Source: Acidobacteriaceae bacterium
GTDB taxonomy: Bacteria > Acidobacteriota > Terriglobia > Terriglobales > Acidobacteriaceae
DNA: 64,000 nt
Direction: 5' to 3'
NCBI GenBank assembly: GCA_003151435.1
Contig: PLXP01000050.1
Span: 1 to 64,000 of the forward strand
The position numbers and the translations under genes were made by a program. Positions 1 to 9,205 of this stretch are shown here, piece after piece. The stretch's first letter is position 1, and each line of letters opens with the position of its first letter. The notes under the pieces were generated by a model, which had not been told where the DNA came from, made no database searches, and saw only the letters and a list, made by a program, of their open reading frames with translations.

Positions 1-218
1 TCCGGGTCATAAAGTTCCGGGTCGCGGTACTCGCTTTGTTGGTCATCGCTATCCACCTCCGAGTGGGCAAATCCGTGGCGTTCGGCAGAGATATAGGTGC
101 TTCCCTCATCCAAGATTTCGTTAAAGCGTCGCGCCCCCTCATCGCTCCAGAAATCGAAAGCTGCTTCGTCCTCCCCTCTCGTTTCCGCCTCCGGCATGTT
201 GTTCTCATTCGTTCGCAT
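1..218 (-). CDS. Hypothetical acidic protein, C-terminus beyond window edge
   Basis: A reading frame on the minus strand stays open to the left edge and is absent from the ORF track because it has no stop inside the window. The chosen ATG is preceded by AGGA at about 8 bases; an upstream in-frame ATG at 245 has no good ribosome site. The translated product is hydrophilic and very acidic (for example EDEAAFDFWSDEG), with no signal peptide or membrane segment. I do not recognise a family. The composition and the ribosome site argue for a real gene, but a chance frame in GC-rich DNA remains possible. Confidence 0.4.
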   Translation of the reverse strand, partial: MRTNENNMPEAETRGEDEAAFDFWSDEGARRFNEILDEGSTYISAERHGFAHSEVDSDDQQSEYRDPELYDP

Positions 219-368
219 CCGACGTTTCCTTTCCGGGGCACGCATTTGGCGCAGCGTTTCCCCTCACCTGAATTGTCGGAGCAAACGAATGCTTTGGAGC
301 CCGAGGAGTACCTCGGTGTTGTTCCTGCCGGGCACATCCATTGATGAACAGTCTGCAGGGTTCAGCGA

Positions 369-794
369 TTAGGGTTTAGCTTTCGCGTCCCACCCAGAAT
401 CTGTCGCCTCGAAGCGCAGGATTACCGAGGTGAGCCCCAGTGCCCGAGCGAGCGGTAGGAGTCTGCTGAGAGGGAGAAGCACATGACCGCATTCTGCCTT
501 TGACAGGAAGCTCCGGTTCATCCCTCCCGCCATCGCTGCGAGCTGGGACTGACACATGTGATGTCGCTTGCGCAGAGTCCGGAGCACGAAACCGATGCTG
601 CGGGCCAGCTGCTCGTGCTGATCAACGGGAAAGCAACCGAGCAGACTGTCGATCGGGGCTACCAAGTATTCAAGTCCGAGAGAAAGATGACACCGCACGC
701 AAGTGCCGTTGCGTGGGAATTGGCGAGTTCGGCAGCGAAGGCACGTGATCGTCTCGCTGTCGCGTATCGAGGGTACAAAATCCAGAGTGGGCAT
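369..794 (-). CDS. Zinc-ribbon plus XRE-type helix-turn-helix regulator
   Basis: A 141-residue protein when started at the ATG preceded by AAAGGA; the track start is 21 codons further out. Residues about 18-37 hold a CxxC-x10-CxxC zinc-ribbon-like cluster (CLRC...CVRC). The second half reads as a Cro/XRE helix-turn-helix, with QSQLAAMAGG as the first helix region and NRSFLSKAECG as the recognition helix. Such proteins are usually small DNA-binding regulators. No partner gene is adjacent, so the target is unknown. The fold call is fairly safe and the function is inferred. Confidence 0.65.
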   Translation of the reverse strand: MPTLDFVPSIRDSETITCLRCRTRQFPRNGTCVRCHLSLGLEYLVAPIDSLLGCFPVDQHEQLARSIGFVLRTLRKRHHMCQSQLAAMAGGMNRSFLSKAECGHVLLPLSRLLPLARALGLTSVILRFEATDSGWDAKAKP

Positions 795-1883
795 AGTTTC
801 CTTTGGTTGCGTAGGGCAGTCGAGATCGTGGAAACCAGTTCGACGCGGGCCGGGCAAAGGCGCACACGCGGTTGGCGGCGGGACCCAACATTGCTTCCCG
901 CGGCGAGTTCTAAGTCCGTCTTGAACCGATGGTCTCGTTGCTGTGAACGACCGAGACGAGATTTGAAGGTGGGCAGAAAGGCCTAAATGGAGAAGGGATA
1001 CGGAGCTACTGCCTACTGACCACGAAGCATCGTCCGCACCTTGTCCCGAGGTCGTGGCCCGGCTTTAATGCATCGGATCTGTTGAGCACTCAAGGGGAAG
1101 GCGCAGCGAATTCCGTGGTCGGCACACACCCTGCACACGAGGCGATCACAACACTCAGGAAGCTGCGGTCGGGGAGGATCGGAGGACTGATGCCGAATCA
1201 GCATTCCGGAACTCGACCGCCGGGGACCATCATTATAGAATCAAGCACTTGCCTCTAAAATGAGCCCGCACGGAAGCGCTCTTGTCTGGTCGCCTAAGGT
1301 ACTGATTTGACGCATTTGTGTACGCACGGCATGGCACAGTCTGGGGCACAGCTGATTGACAGCAAAGCTGTGTTGGATTCCTTCTTCGAACGATTTTCAC
1401 GCATGCGCGTCAACATCACGCAGAGGGCCAGTTGGTCGATCAATGATGATCTGCGAGCGCTCGATAATTAGCACGTGCAGTCTCACATTCCCATCGCCGT
1501 AGAGGTGATCCCGATTTGGCAATGACCCGCCCCGGAAACCTCTGCCGCGCGAAATTGGAAATCTCGGCCTGCAACCTGGCGAGGATATCGTCCTCATCTA
1601 TCACTCACTACTTGGTTGGCAAGCCCGTATCAGCTTTCGGGGGCATTTGTTCGAGAAGCCGGTTGATCGGCCAAGTGCCGAAGATATAGGGCGATCTGAC
1701 AGCTCGATGAGTGCAACACCCGAATTCGTCAATCGAAATTTGTAGCGGCAGATCGTTTGCGGGAATCGCTCCGGGCCCGGCGCACCCTGCGTGAATCTTG
1801 AAGCTTCCTTAGCGATACCAAACGACAGCGTAGTGAGTTGACGCTCCATGCATCTCGAGGGCGTCGCAGGTGTACCGTCGTGC
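795..1883. other. Long stretch without a confident gene
   Basis: About 1.1 kb with only short, unconvincing frames. A plus-strand frame from 1509 to 1745 lacks a start codon but reads like real protein (GEDIVLIYHSLLGWQARISF), so it may be the remnant of a decayed gene. A minus-strand frame at 1013-1204 is cysteine-rich but unrecognised. No hairpin terminator, RNA gene or repeat was seen. Confidence 0.5.
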
Positions 1884-3935
1884 TCAGTACGGTCTGTGTC
1901 CCTCTGTTTTGCCGGGCCAGGTATCGGTGCGGAAGGGAACAGCCGGAAGTCCGGCGCCATTGAAGAGCGTGGCTGCGGGATTGGATTGCCAGGCGTAGCG
2001 CACCTGCGTGGGATTGGGTACGGACGGAGATGAGACGACGACCGTGTCGCCGTCGATGCGGGCATCAGCCCAGACCCACTTGCGGTCGTCTCCGGCGATC
2101 GTGAATTCTTCGAGCTTGTCGCCTTTCACGACAAGTCCGCCGTCGGTGTGGGTGAAGTGCAGGCGGATAGAGCCAGGGAGGCGTTCCACGGATTCGAGCG
2201 TGGGGCCGGAGTAGACGAGGTTCTTGCCGTAGTATCTTGCCAGCGCGCAGAGGGCGAGACGATCGCCGACGGGCTGTTTGTCCTTGGCGTGGATGTTGTC
2301 GGGATCCCCGGTGTCGATGGTGACAGCCAGGCAGGCGTTGGGAACGGTGGCGGCTGCGAGGGCTTGCGATTCCCGGGTTTCGGTCCAGTCGTCGCCGTCT
2401 ACCGGGACGGGGCTGCGCTTTGTGAAGGCGGGCAGGCTGACGATGTAGAAGGGGAAATCGCCCTGGGCGAAGAGCGAGCGCCAGTCGGCAATCATGGCGG
2501 GAAGGATTTTGCGGTACTGGTAGCCACGGGGTGAGTTTTGTTCTCCCTGATACCAGATGGCGCCGGTGATGGAGAGCGGAGCGATGGGGGCGAGCATGCC
2601 CTCATAGAGGACGGTGGGCATGACAGGCCAGTTCTCATAGGCGATGGGCAAGGGTTGCGGTGGACGCGCGTCGACGCTGAGCTTGGCTTTCCACTGACCC
2701 GCGAGCGGGATGCGGGTCTGATCGCCCAGAGTGAGATGCAGGTCTTCGAGCTTGGAGAGAAAGCCGCCATCGGGTTTCGTTTTAAGGACGCGAATGGCGA
2801 TGACGTTGCGGCCAGGCTTCAAAATGCCATCGCGAATGAAATACCTGCGTGGATTCTCGACCCAAGCGCTGCCGCCGACTTCGGTGCCATTGATATAGAC
2901 GGTGTCCATGCGTTCTATCTCCCCAAGGGAGATCATGTTGCCGTCACGAGGGAATGGGCCTGGGGTCGGAGTCGATGCCGGGGCTACTGGCCTGGGTAAC
3001 GGATCGGGCAGAGTAATGTCTTTGCGGAACCAGACGAGGGCCGGGGTATCGGGCACTCCGAGTTCGGTGAAGCCGCCGGGGACCGGTACGGTTTTCCAGG
3101 TCGAGTCGTCAAGATCGGGGGCTGCCCAGTTGTTCTTCTGGCCGATGTCGTACTCGTCGTACCAGTGCGTGACATAGTTGCCGTATTCGGGCGCATTTTC
3201 GGCTTTCAGCCGGTGGAGTTCGGCAAGCGGGACATCGAAGTCGCGGAGTGGACGGAGCGCGGCGGCGCTGGTCCACGATTCGGCAGGCGTGCCACCGACA
3301 GCGTCGATGACGAGGCCGATGGGAACGTGAATCTCCTGCTGGACCCTGCGGGCGAAATAGTAGCCGACCGCCGAGATCCAGCTTGCGTTCTCCGGGGAGA
3401 CGACGCTCCAGTTGCCTTCGATGACGTCGACGTGGTGATAGGCCGGATGACCGCCAACGGTGAAGAAGCGAATGTCAGGGAAGTTGGCCGTCTTGATTTC
3501 CTCATCGGCATTATTAGTGAACCGGAGGGGAAGGCCCATGTTCGATTGGCCGCCGCAGAGCCAGATGTCGCCGACGAGGACGTTGTGCAGCTCGACGGTT
3601 TGGCGGCCAGCGATCTTCACGGTGTAAGGACCGCCGGGCGCAGGAGGCTGAATCCTGACCTGCCAGCGGCGGTCAGCGCCCGCGGTTGCGGTTGCTGTGT
3701 TGTCGCCGATCTGGACGCGGACGGTGTCGCCGGGGTCGGACCATCCCCAGATCGTGTCGAGCTTGCCGCGCTGCAGGACCATGTTGTCGCCAAAGATGGG
3801 GCTGACGAAGGGAAGAGGCCTGGCAAGTGAGGCGGTTGCCCCCTGGCCGGGTGTAGGCTGCGCAAATGCTGCAACGCTCGCGGCGAACAAAAGACCTGCG
3901 GCAAGCGATGTGCTTTGAACGTGTCTGAACCTCAT
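1884..3935 (-). CDS. Secreted SGNH esterase, sialate O-acetylesterase-like
   Basis: A 683-residue protein predicted to remove O-acetyl groups from sugars; in a plant-polymer locus the substrate is more likely acetylated hemicellulose or pectin than sialate. The start is the ATG preceded by GAGAGG; the longer track start would run into the upstream gene and bury the signal peptide (LAAGLLFAASVAAFAQ). The SGNH serine block is WLCGGQSNMG at about residue 130. Later blocks are AVGGTPAESW, GAIWYQGEQN and a distal NIHAKDK histidine region. A jelly-roll-like insert sits between them, as in family members of this size. It is the last gene of a leftward operon, 19 bases after the tannase-like gene. 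Confidence 0.85.
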   Translation of the reverse strand: MRFRHVQSTSLAAGLLFAASVAAFAQPTPGQGATASLARPLPFVSPIFGDNMVLQRGKLDTIWGWSDPGDTVRVQIGDNTATATAGADRRWQVRIQPPAPGGPYTVKIAGRQTVELHNVLVGDIWLCGGQSNMGLPLRFTNNADEEIKTANFPDIRFFTVGGHPAYHHVDVIEGNWSVVSPENASWISAVGYYFARRVQQEIHVPIGLVIDAVGGTPAESWTSAAALRPLRDFDVPLAELHRLKAENAPEYGNYVTHWYDEYDIGQKNNWAAPDLDDSTWKTVPVPGGFTELGVPDTPALVWFRKDITLPDPLPRPVAPASTPTPGPFPRDGNMISLGEIERMDTVYINGTEVGGSAWVENPRRYFIRDGILKPGRNVIAIRVLKTKPDGGFLSKLEDLHLTLGDQTRIPLAGQWKAKLSVDARPPQPLPIAYENWPVMPTVLYEGMLAPIAPLSITGAIWYQGEQNSPRGYQYRKILPAMIADWRSLFAQGDFPFYIVSLPAFTKRSPVPVDGDDWTETRESQALAAATVPNACLAVTIDTGDPDNIHAKDKQPVGDRLALCALARYYGKNLVYSGPTLESVERLPGSIRLHFTHTDGGLVVKGDKLEEFTIAGDDRKWVWADARIDGDTVVVSSPSVPNPTQVRYAWQSNPAATLFNGAGLPAVPFRTDTWPGKTEGHRPY

Positions 3936-3954
3936 AACTCGAAACCTCTCACCA

Positions 3955-5520
3955 TCAGCGTGCGGGCTCCTGGCACTGAAAGTTGCGAGCGTCCTGGCTG
4001 TCGCCGGTTCCGATGTACCGCGCATGTTTTGGGTAAGCGCACAGCGGTCGGCTGCGACCGGGGAATGCCTGACCCGTAGCGATCACTGCGTCGGGCGCGG
4101 TGCCTTTCTCGACCCAACTGACGACGGCGGTGAGCATGTCGAAGTGATCGAGAGCGGGGCCGCCGCCGCAGTGGGCCATGCCGGGGACGAGAAACATACG
4201 GCTCCATTCGGAAACCTTCTCGGCACCGCCGTTGGTTGCGGCAAGCGATTGGTAATAGCCGATCGTGTCGAGCGGCGAGAACCACGGATCGCTGTCGCCA
4301 TGGAAGAAGATGAGCTTGCCGCCGTTGAGAGAAAAAGTGGAGAGATTCGTGGAGGCGGGCTCGACGAGCGGATCGGAATCGTGCAGCGCTTCCTTGTCGA
4401 CGTCGAGTTCAGTGGCGGTGGTGTAGGGGCCGAAGATACCGCGCGTGCCCATGGCGAGCAGGCCCGAGACGCCGCCCTTCATTGTGATGCCTGCATCGTA
4501 GAGGAAGCCGGGATAGACCTGGGTGCCGTAGGCGTTCTTCGGGCCGGCGAAGGCCTTCTTGATGGCCGCGATTTTCTCGGGCGCGATGCAGCTTTCGCTT
4601 CGGCCGGACTTGCAGGCGAGGACCGCGGGATCGAAATCGCAGCCGAGAGGATCGGAGAGCATGCCGTCGGCGACGCCGTCCTTCGCGTCGCATTGCTTCA
4701 TGAGGGCATCCATGAAGAGCTTGCGATCGTCGTCGGTGAGGAACTTGTCGATCTGCGGCTTACCGGATGCGTCTTTGGGGGCGGCCTGGTTGTAGGCGAC
4801 AGGGATCCATTGGGCAATCGCAAGGTTGGAGAGGCCAGTGCGCATGGCTGGATCGCCGGATACGATGCCGTTGAAGACCGTAGGATAACGCTGCGAGAGG
4901 ATCATGCCCTCGCGGCCGCCTGTGGAGCAACCGACGAAGTAGGAGTACGCCGCAGGTTTTGCGTAGTAGTGCGCGATGATCTGCTTGGCGACTCCGGCGA
5001 CTTCAGCGTTGGCGAGGAAGGCGAAGTCGAGATAGGCCTGCTGGTCGCGCATGAAGGAGAAGTCAAAGGGACCGGTCTTCGCCTTGTGTCCGGTGTCGGT
5101 GCTGGCTACGGCGAAGCCGCGGGAGAGAGCCGGCTTGTCGCCTGCGTAGTTGGCACCCGCGGGATAGGCCACGATGCCATTGCCGCCACCGCCGCCCTGC
5201 ATCATGAAATCGCCGTTCCAGGCGGATGGATCGGGCAGAGCAACGGCAAAGCCGATGCCGAACTCCTGGCCGTCAACGCCCTGCCGGCGATTGATGACAC
5301 CATCGACTCGGCAGTGCGCGGGCAACGGTCCGATGGCGGGAGCGTTCGGATAAGGCGGCGGTACTGTTGTGCCAGCAGGAACGGGTGCAGCCTTGGTGAT
5401 TTCGACGCCGGCGATCTTGAGGCCGGCGAGAGAGGCACAGGGGTCGGCCAGTTGAGACTGGGCAGCCAAAGGCGCCGACAGCACAGCCGCCAGCAGAAGC
5501 AAGAGTTTGGGATGCATCAT
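3955..5520 (-). CDS. Tannase/feruloyl esterase family protein
   Basis: A 521-residue secreted esterase of the tannase family, which cleaves feruloyl or galloyl esters. The start at the MMHPK double methionine gives a clean signal peptide (LLLLLAAVLSAPLAAQ) and has AAGAAGG upstream; the track start overlaps the GH31 gene and lacks a signal. The nucleophile serine is in VGCSTGGREG and the catalytic histidine in GMAHCGGG. The cysteines flanking both fit the family's linking disulfide. DPWFSP carries the likely acid residue. It sits in a leftward run with the acetylesterase and GH31 genes, so feruloylated arabinoxylan or pectin is the likely target. Confidence 0.88.
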   Translation of the reverse strand: MMHPKLLLLLAAVLSAPLAAQSQLADPCASLAGLKIAGVEITKAAPVPAGTTVPPPYPNAPAIGPLPAHCRVDGVINRRQGVDGQEFGIGFAVALPDPSAWNGDFMMQGGGGGNGIVAYPAGANYAGDKPALSRGFAVASTDTGHKAKTGPFDFSFMRDQQAYLDFAFLANAEVAGVAKQIIAHYYAKPAAYSYFVGCSTGGREGMILSQRYPTVFNGIVSGDPAMRTGLSNLAIAQWIPVAYNQAAPKDASGKPQIDKFLTDDDRKLFMDALMKQCDAKDGVADGMLSDPLGCDFDPAVLACKSGRSESCIAPEKIAAIKKAFAGPKNAYGTQVYPGFLYDAGITMKGGVSGLLAMGTRGIFGPYTTATELDVDKEALHDSDPLVEPASTNLSTFSLNGGKLIFFHGDSDPWFSPLDTIGYYQSLAATNGGAEKVSEWSRMFLVPGMAHCGGGPALDHFDMLTAVVSWVEKGTAPDAVIATGQAFPGRSRPLCAYPKHARYIGTGDSQDARNFQCQEPAR

Positions 5521-5600
5521 AACCAGCCTTCTTTCCCGCGAAACGGATGTGAGCGCGGCGTGGGCCCTTTTTGCTTTGCAGGGTCCGGCGCAGCGGCAGA

Positions 5601-7949
5601 TTACTTGATGGTTGCCTGGACTTCCTTGCCTTCGTAGCTGATCTCTGCGTTGGCCGCGCCGGTTGCATCCACGCCGACGCCATGTCCGTCTGCGACCAGG
5701 ACGACGCGGAACTTGCGGCTTTCGGCCATTCCGGGGAATGAGCCTTCGCACGCGCCGATTGTGAGAGACGAGCTGCGATCGTTCCAGCGGATGGGGATGA
5801 CTGAATGCTGACCTTTCTCGTAGTCGTAGCCGTCGCCCGCGTCTTCATAGAGGTCGAATTCTCCATCGGCGCCGCGATAAATGCGAAGCTCGATGGGCCC
5901 CGCAGGATCTTGCGCCGCGTACTCGATCTGCGGACCCATGGGAAGGATGGAACCGGCGCGTACGAAGAGCGGCATACGATCGAGGGGCGCTTCGGCTTCG
6001 ATCTCCTGGCTGCCGTTGAGCGATTTGCCGGTCCAGAAGTCGTACCACACGGCAGCTGCCGGTAAGTAGACACTGCGTTTGGTAGCGTCGGCTTTGAGCA
6101 CGGGGTTGACCAGGATGGCTGGGCCGAACATGAATTGATCGCCGAGGTTCCAGGTCTTCGGATCTGTACGCCAGTCCATGACGAGCGGGCGCTGGATGGT
6201 GTAGTCCTCGCTTGTTACCTTCCAGGCCAGGGAATAGATATACGGCATCAGGCGGTAGCGGAGCCTATCGTAGCTCACCAAGATCGGCTCGACTCTATCG
6301 AAGCTCCACAGCTCGTTATGCGGCCGATGCCCATGCGTGCGAAAGATCGGGCAGAAGGTGCCGTACTCGAACCAGCGCGCGTAGAGCTCCTGGAACGCGG
6401 GATCGGCGAGAGGATCGTCGTGGGGCGGCCAGTAGCCTCCGATATCCGTCGTCCAATACGGAGAACCCGACAAGGCAAAGTTGAGTCCGGCAGGGACCTG
6501 GTGGCTCAGGCCCCAGTAGGTGCTGTAGACGTCTCCCGACCAGACGGTGGCGCCTACGCGCTGCTGGCCGAGGAACGCCGAGCGCGTGAGCAGAAAGACG
6601 CGCTTACTCTTGTTCTGCGTCTTCCAGTGATCCTGCACTCCGAGGGTGTGTACGAGCGGGAAGACGTTCGTGAATTCGGCGCCGTTGCCGATCGCGAGCT
6701 GGCGGCTGCTGAGGATGGCGTCGCCCATGTGCGGCCAGTATTCTTCGGGCTCGGCGCTATCGAGCCAGAATGCGTCCCATCCCTGCGCCAGCAGCTTGCC
6801 AGGCAGGTGCTCCCAGTAGAGGTCGCGCGCCTCGGGGTTGGTGGCGTCGTAGACGTGCGCGCCAGACACAAGCTCGTGCTTTGCATCGAGAATCTTATAG
6901 GTTTCGGACTCGGGATCGAGCAGGCCCCAGACAGAGATCATGGCATGCACGTTTTCTTCGTGCAGGGCCTCGAGATCTTGCGCTACGTCGTGATAGTTGG
7001 AATTGAAGACCGGATTGCCTTCGGTCTTCCACCAGAACCAGTCCTGCACCATGGCGTCGAGCGGGATATGCTCGTGGCGATAGCGTTGCGCGATCCCGCG
7101 AATCTCGTCGAGCGATACATAGCGATCCTTCGATTGAAAGAAGCCATAGGCCCACTTCGGCAGCAAGGGCGTATGGCCGGTCATGGTGCGGTACTCATGC
7201 AGAATGGCGTCGATCTCCGGGCCGTAGAGCAGGTAGTAGTCGATCGACTTGCCGGCGATCGAGGTCAGCTTCACCTCGAGCGGGAAGCGATTGTCGAAGT
7301 AGGTGAGCGCCGCCGTGTTCCACATGAGGCCGTAGCCCTTGCTCGAAATCAGTAGAGGGATCGCGACATCAGTGTTGTTTTGACCCAGTTCCACCGTGGC
7401 GCCGCGATAGTTGAACATTCCGCTCTGATGCTGGCCCAGGCCGTAGAGCGCTTCCGTGATCGATGGAGAAAAGCGGTCCGTGACGCGGTAAGTGTGATCG
7501 CCATTCAACTCGACCGGCTCGTACGTGCGCGGCATGCTGGGGCCCTCGTTCAGCAGCGAGTCTCCACCGGCCGTGTGAAAAGAGAGATTGCCGCGCTCGT
7601 GATCGACGATCACCTCAAGCTGTGCAGTCTTCATGCTGGCCGCTTTCGCATCTTGTGTGAAGGTGAACGGCGCTCCGGGGCAGGATTGCTGCGCGTCGAG
7701 CATCCATGGGCGCGGCGACGCGGAGGCTGAGGGTTCGGGCATAGCAACGACGTGAATCACCGAGGCAGTACACACGGTGACCTCGAGGACTTCCCTGCCC
7801 GCGGTGGCGCGGATGCCTTGGCTTGTCTGTTCGACTTGCGCAGGCGGAGGGCCAGGCATTTTCTGGCCGGGCATTTGTGCCTTGGCCATTGGCGGGGTGA
7901 CCGAGAAGAGAAACAGGATGGGCATAGCTGCCCAAGAACCACGACCCAT
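5601..7949 (-). CDS. Glycoside hydrolase family 31, alpha-xylosidase or alpha-glucosidase
   Basis: A 782-residue secreted enzyme hydrolysing terminal alpha-linked xylose or glucose. The second methionine is chosen because AGGA precedes it; a start nine codons earlier is possible. A hydrophobic signal segment (AAMPILFLFSVTPP) leads into an N-terminal galactose-mutarotase-like domain. The (beta/alpha)8 barrel has the nucleophile region WDAFWLDSAEPE and a second conserved block PYWTTDIGGYW. The C-terminus has the DUF5110-like beta domain (EFDLYEDAGDGYDYE). Family 31 members near GH51, GH29 and galactosidase genes are commonly alpha-xylosidases acting on xyloglucan, which I favour by context only. 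Confidence 0.88.
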   Translation of the reverse strand: MGRGSWAAMPILFLFSVTPPMAKAQMPGQKMPGPPPAQVEQTSQGIRATAGREVLEVTVCTASVIHVVAMPEPSASASPRPWMLDAQQSCPGAPFTFTQDAKAASMKTAQLEVIVDHERGNLSFHTAGGDSLLNEGPSMPRTYEPVELNGDHTYRVTDRFSPSITEALYGLGQHQSGMFNYRGATVELGQNNTDVAIPLLISSKGYGLMWNTAALTYFDNRFPLEVKLTSIAGKSIDYYLLYGPEIDAILHEYRTMTGHTPLLPKWAYGFFQSKDRYVSLDEIRGIAQRYRHEHIPLDAMVQDWFWWKTEGNPVFNSNYHDVAQDLEALHEENVHAMISVWGLLDPESETYKILDAKHELVSGAHVYDATNPEARDLYWEHLPGKLLAQGWDAFWLDSAEPEEYWPHMGDAILSSRQLAIGNGAEFTNVFPLVHTLGVQDHWKTQNKSKRVFLLTRSAFLGQQRVGATVWSGDVYSTYWGLSHQVPAGLNFALSGSPYWTTDIGGYWPPHDDPLADPAFQELYARWFEYGTFCPIFRTHGHRPHNELWSFDRVEPILVSYDRLRYRLMPYIYSLAWKVTSEDYTIQRPLVMDWRTDPKTWNLGDQFMFGPAILVNPVLKADATKRSVYLPAAAVWYDFWTGKSLNGSQEIEAEAPLDRMPLFVRAGSILPMGPQIEYAAQDPAGPIELRIYRGADGEFDLYEDAGDGYDYEKGQHSVIPIRWNDRSSSLTIGACEGSFPGMAESRKFRVVLVADGHGVGVDATGAANAEISYEGKEVQATIK

Positions 7950-8075
7950 ACGGAGAATTCCTACATTCGAAAGCATGTTTGATCTCGACTTTCTGTTCGC
8001 TCGCTACTTTGCGCGCTGTTCATGCCCGCGAGCCACCTGAAATCCCATGTAACTCTGGAGCGATCATCTGCGCGG

Positions 8076-9182
8076 CTAACGGCAATCTGCTGTGAAGCAG
8101 AGATTCTTGCTGAAGAACGGCAGCACATGGTTCTGGAAGCGATCGGCGACTACGCTGACATGCGTGCCGGAATAGACTTCAAATGTATTCGCGATCCCAT
8201 AGTTATCGAAGATGGCGTGGAGCTTGCCTGCGTCGATGCGCAGGCCATCCTGATCGCCTACGTCCATGGCGATGGCTCGGTACTGCTTGAGATTTCCGAT
8301 GTACTGATCGACAAAGGCCAGGGGTGAGTTAGCCGTGAATTTCGCCACGATCTCCGGCTGGGGAACGCCGTCTTTGGTAGGCAGATCGAAGTAGAGCGGA
8401 GGGTTCTTGGGATCGGGAGCCCACGCCGCTGCCGTTGCATATTGTGCGGAGGCGAAGCCGGGCGACTGTGCCGCCAAGTCCGCGGGAGACTTGGCTGCGG
8501 CAACCTTCTTCTCGTTGGCGATCGCCCTCTCCTTCATCTGATCGGCAGGGCCCGGTCCGCCGCCCGCCATCGAAGACATGCAGCACGGACTCATGATGTA
8601 GAGAGCGCCGAAGACGTCAGGATGCTTCATGCCGATGCGGGACGCGCCATAGCCGCCCATGGAGTGGCCGACCAGACCGCGGCTCTGCCGATCGGGGATG
8701 GTGCGGTAATGCGCGTCGATATAAGAAACAACGTCGTGCCATATGAACTTCTCGAAGTCGCCGGTAGTGGCGGAGCTTGAATACATCGAGCCGTTGTAGA
8801 TCGTTTTGGAATCGGGCAGGACGACAATCATCTCCTGCGACCCTTTCGCGAATGCGCCTTCGAGCGTTTGCGGGACGTGGATCTCGTGCGTCCACTGCTC
8901 GGCGCCGATGGAGTAGCCATGCAGCGCGTAGACGACCGGATAGCGGCGCTTCTTGCCTTTCTCGTAACTAGGAGGCAGGAAGACGATGACATCGCGATCG
9001 ACGGCGTCGCCTTCGAGGTTGCCTTCGAGCGCGTCGCCGTGGATTTTGATGTGCTCCACCGCGACCGGTTTTGCGTCAGGGATGACGTCGGGAACGTTCG
9101 TCTTCACCTGGGCAGTGAGCCACGGCCCGGGCGCGATCGCCAATGTGATTACGCACGCACCGAACAACTTCTTTGACTTCAT
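8076..9182 (-). CDS. Secreted alpha/beta-hydrolase esterase (esterase D/feruloyl type)
   Basis: A 368-residue putative serine esterase. The ATG used is preceded by GGAGAGGG; the track start six codons upstream is not. The leader MKSKKLFGACVITLAIA is a signal peptide. The esterase D fold is recognisable from YALHGY (oxyanion region), the nucleophile elbow GHSMGG and a C-terminal YSGTH histidine. Proteins of this type deacylate polysaccharides (acetyl xylan or feruloyl esterase), but the exact acyl group cannot be read here. It lies between the GH51 and GH31 genes on the same strand, with short gaps consistent with co-transcription. Confidence 0.82.
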   Translation of the reverse strand: MKSKKLFGACVITLAIAPGPWLTAQVKTNVPDVIPDAKPVAVEHIKIHGDALEGNLEGDAVDRDVIVFLPPSYEKGKKRRYPVVYALHGYSIGAEQWTHEIHVPQTLEGAFAKGSQEMIVVLPDSKTIYNGSMYSSSATTGDFEKFIWHDVVSYIDAHYRTIPDRQSRGLVGHSMGGYGASRIGMKHPDVFGALYIMSPCCMSSMAGGGPGPADQMKERAIANEKKVAAAKSPADLAAQSPGFASAQYATAAAWAPDPKNPPLYFDLPTKDGVPQPEIVAKFTANSPLAFVDQYIGNLKQYRAIAMDVGDQDGLRIDAGKLHAIFDNYGIANTFEVYSGTHVSVVADRFQNHVLPFFSKNLCFTADCR

Positions 9183-9205
9183 TTGGACCCTCTCCAACAC
9201 TCGGT

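Noticed and set aside
4024-5637. A 537-codon plus-strand frame
   Set aside because: It is the antisense shadow of the tannase-like gene, with no domain and an alanine/glycine/valine-rich composition typical of GC-rich antisense frames.
6135-7355. A 406-codon plus-strand frame
   Set aside because: It lies wholly opposite the GH31 gene, whose catalytic motifs are clear; no motif is seen in this frame.
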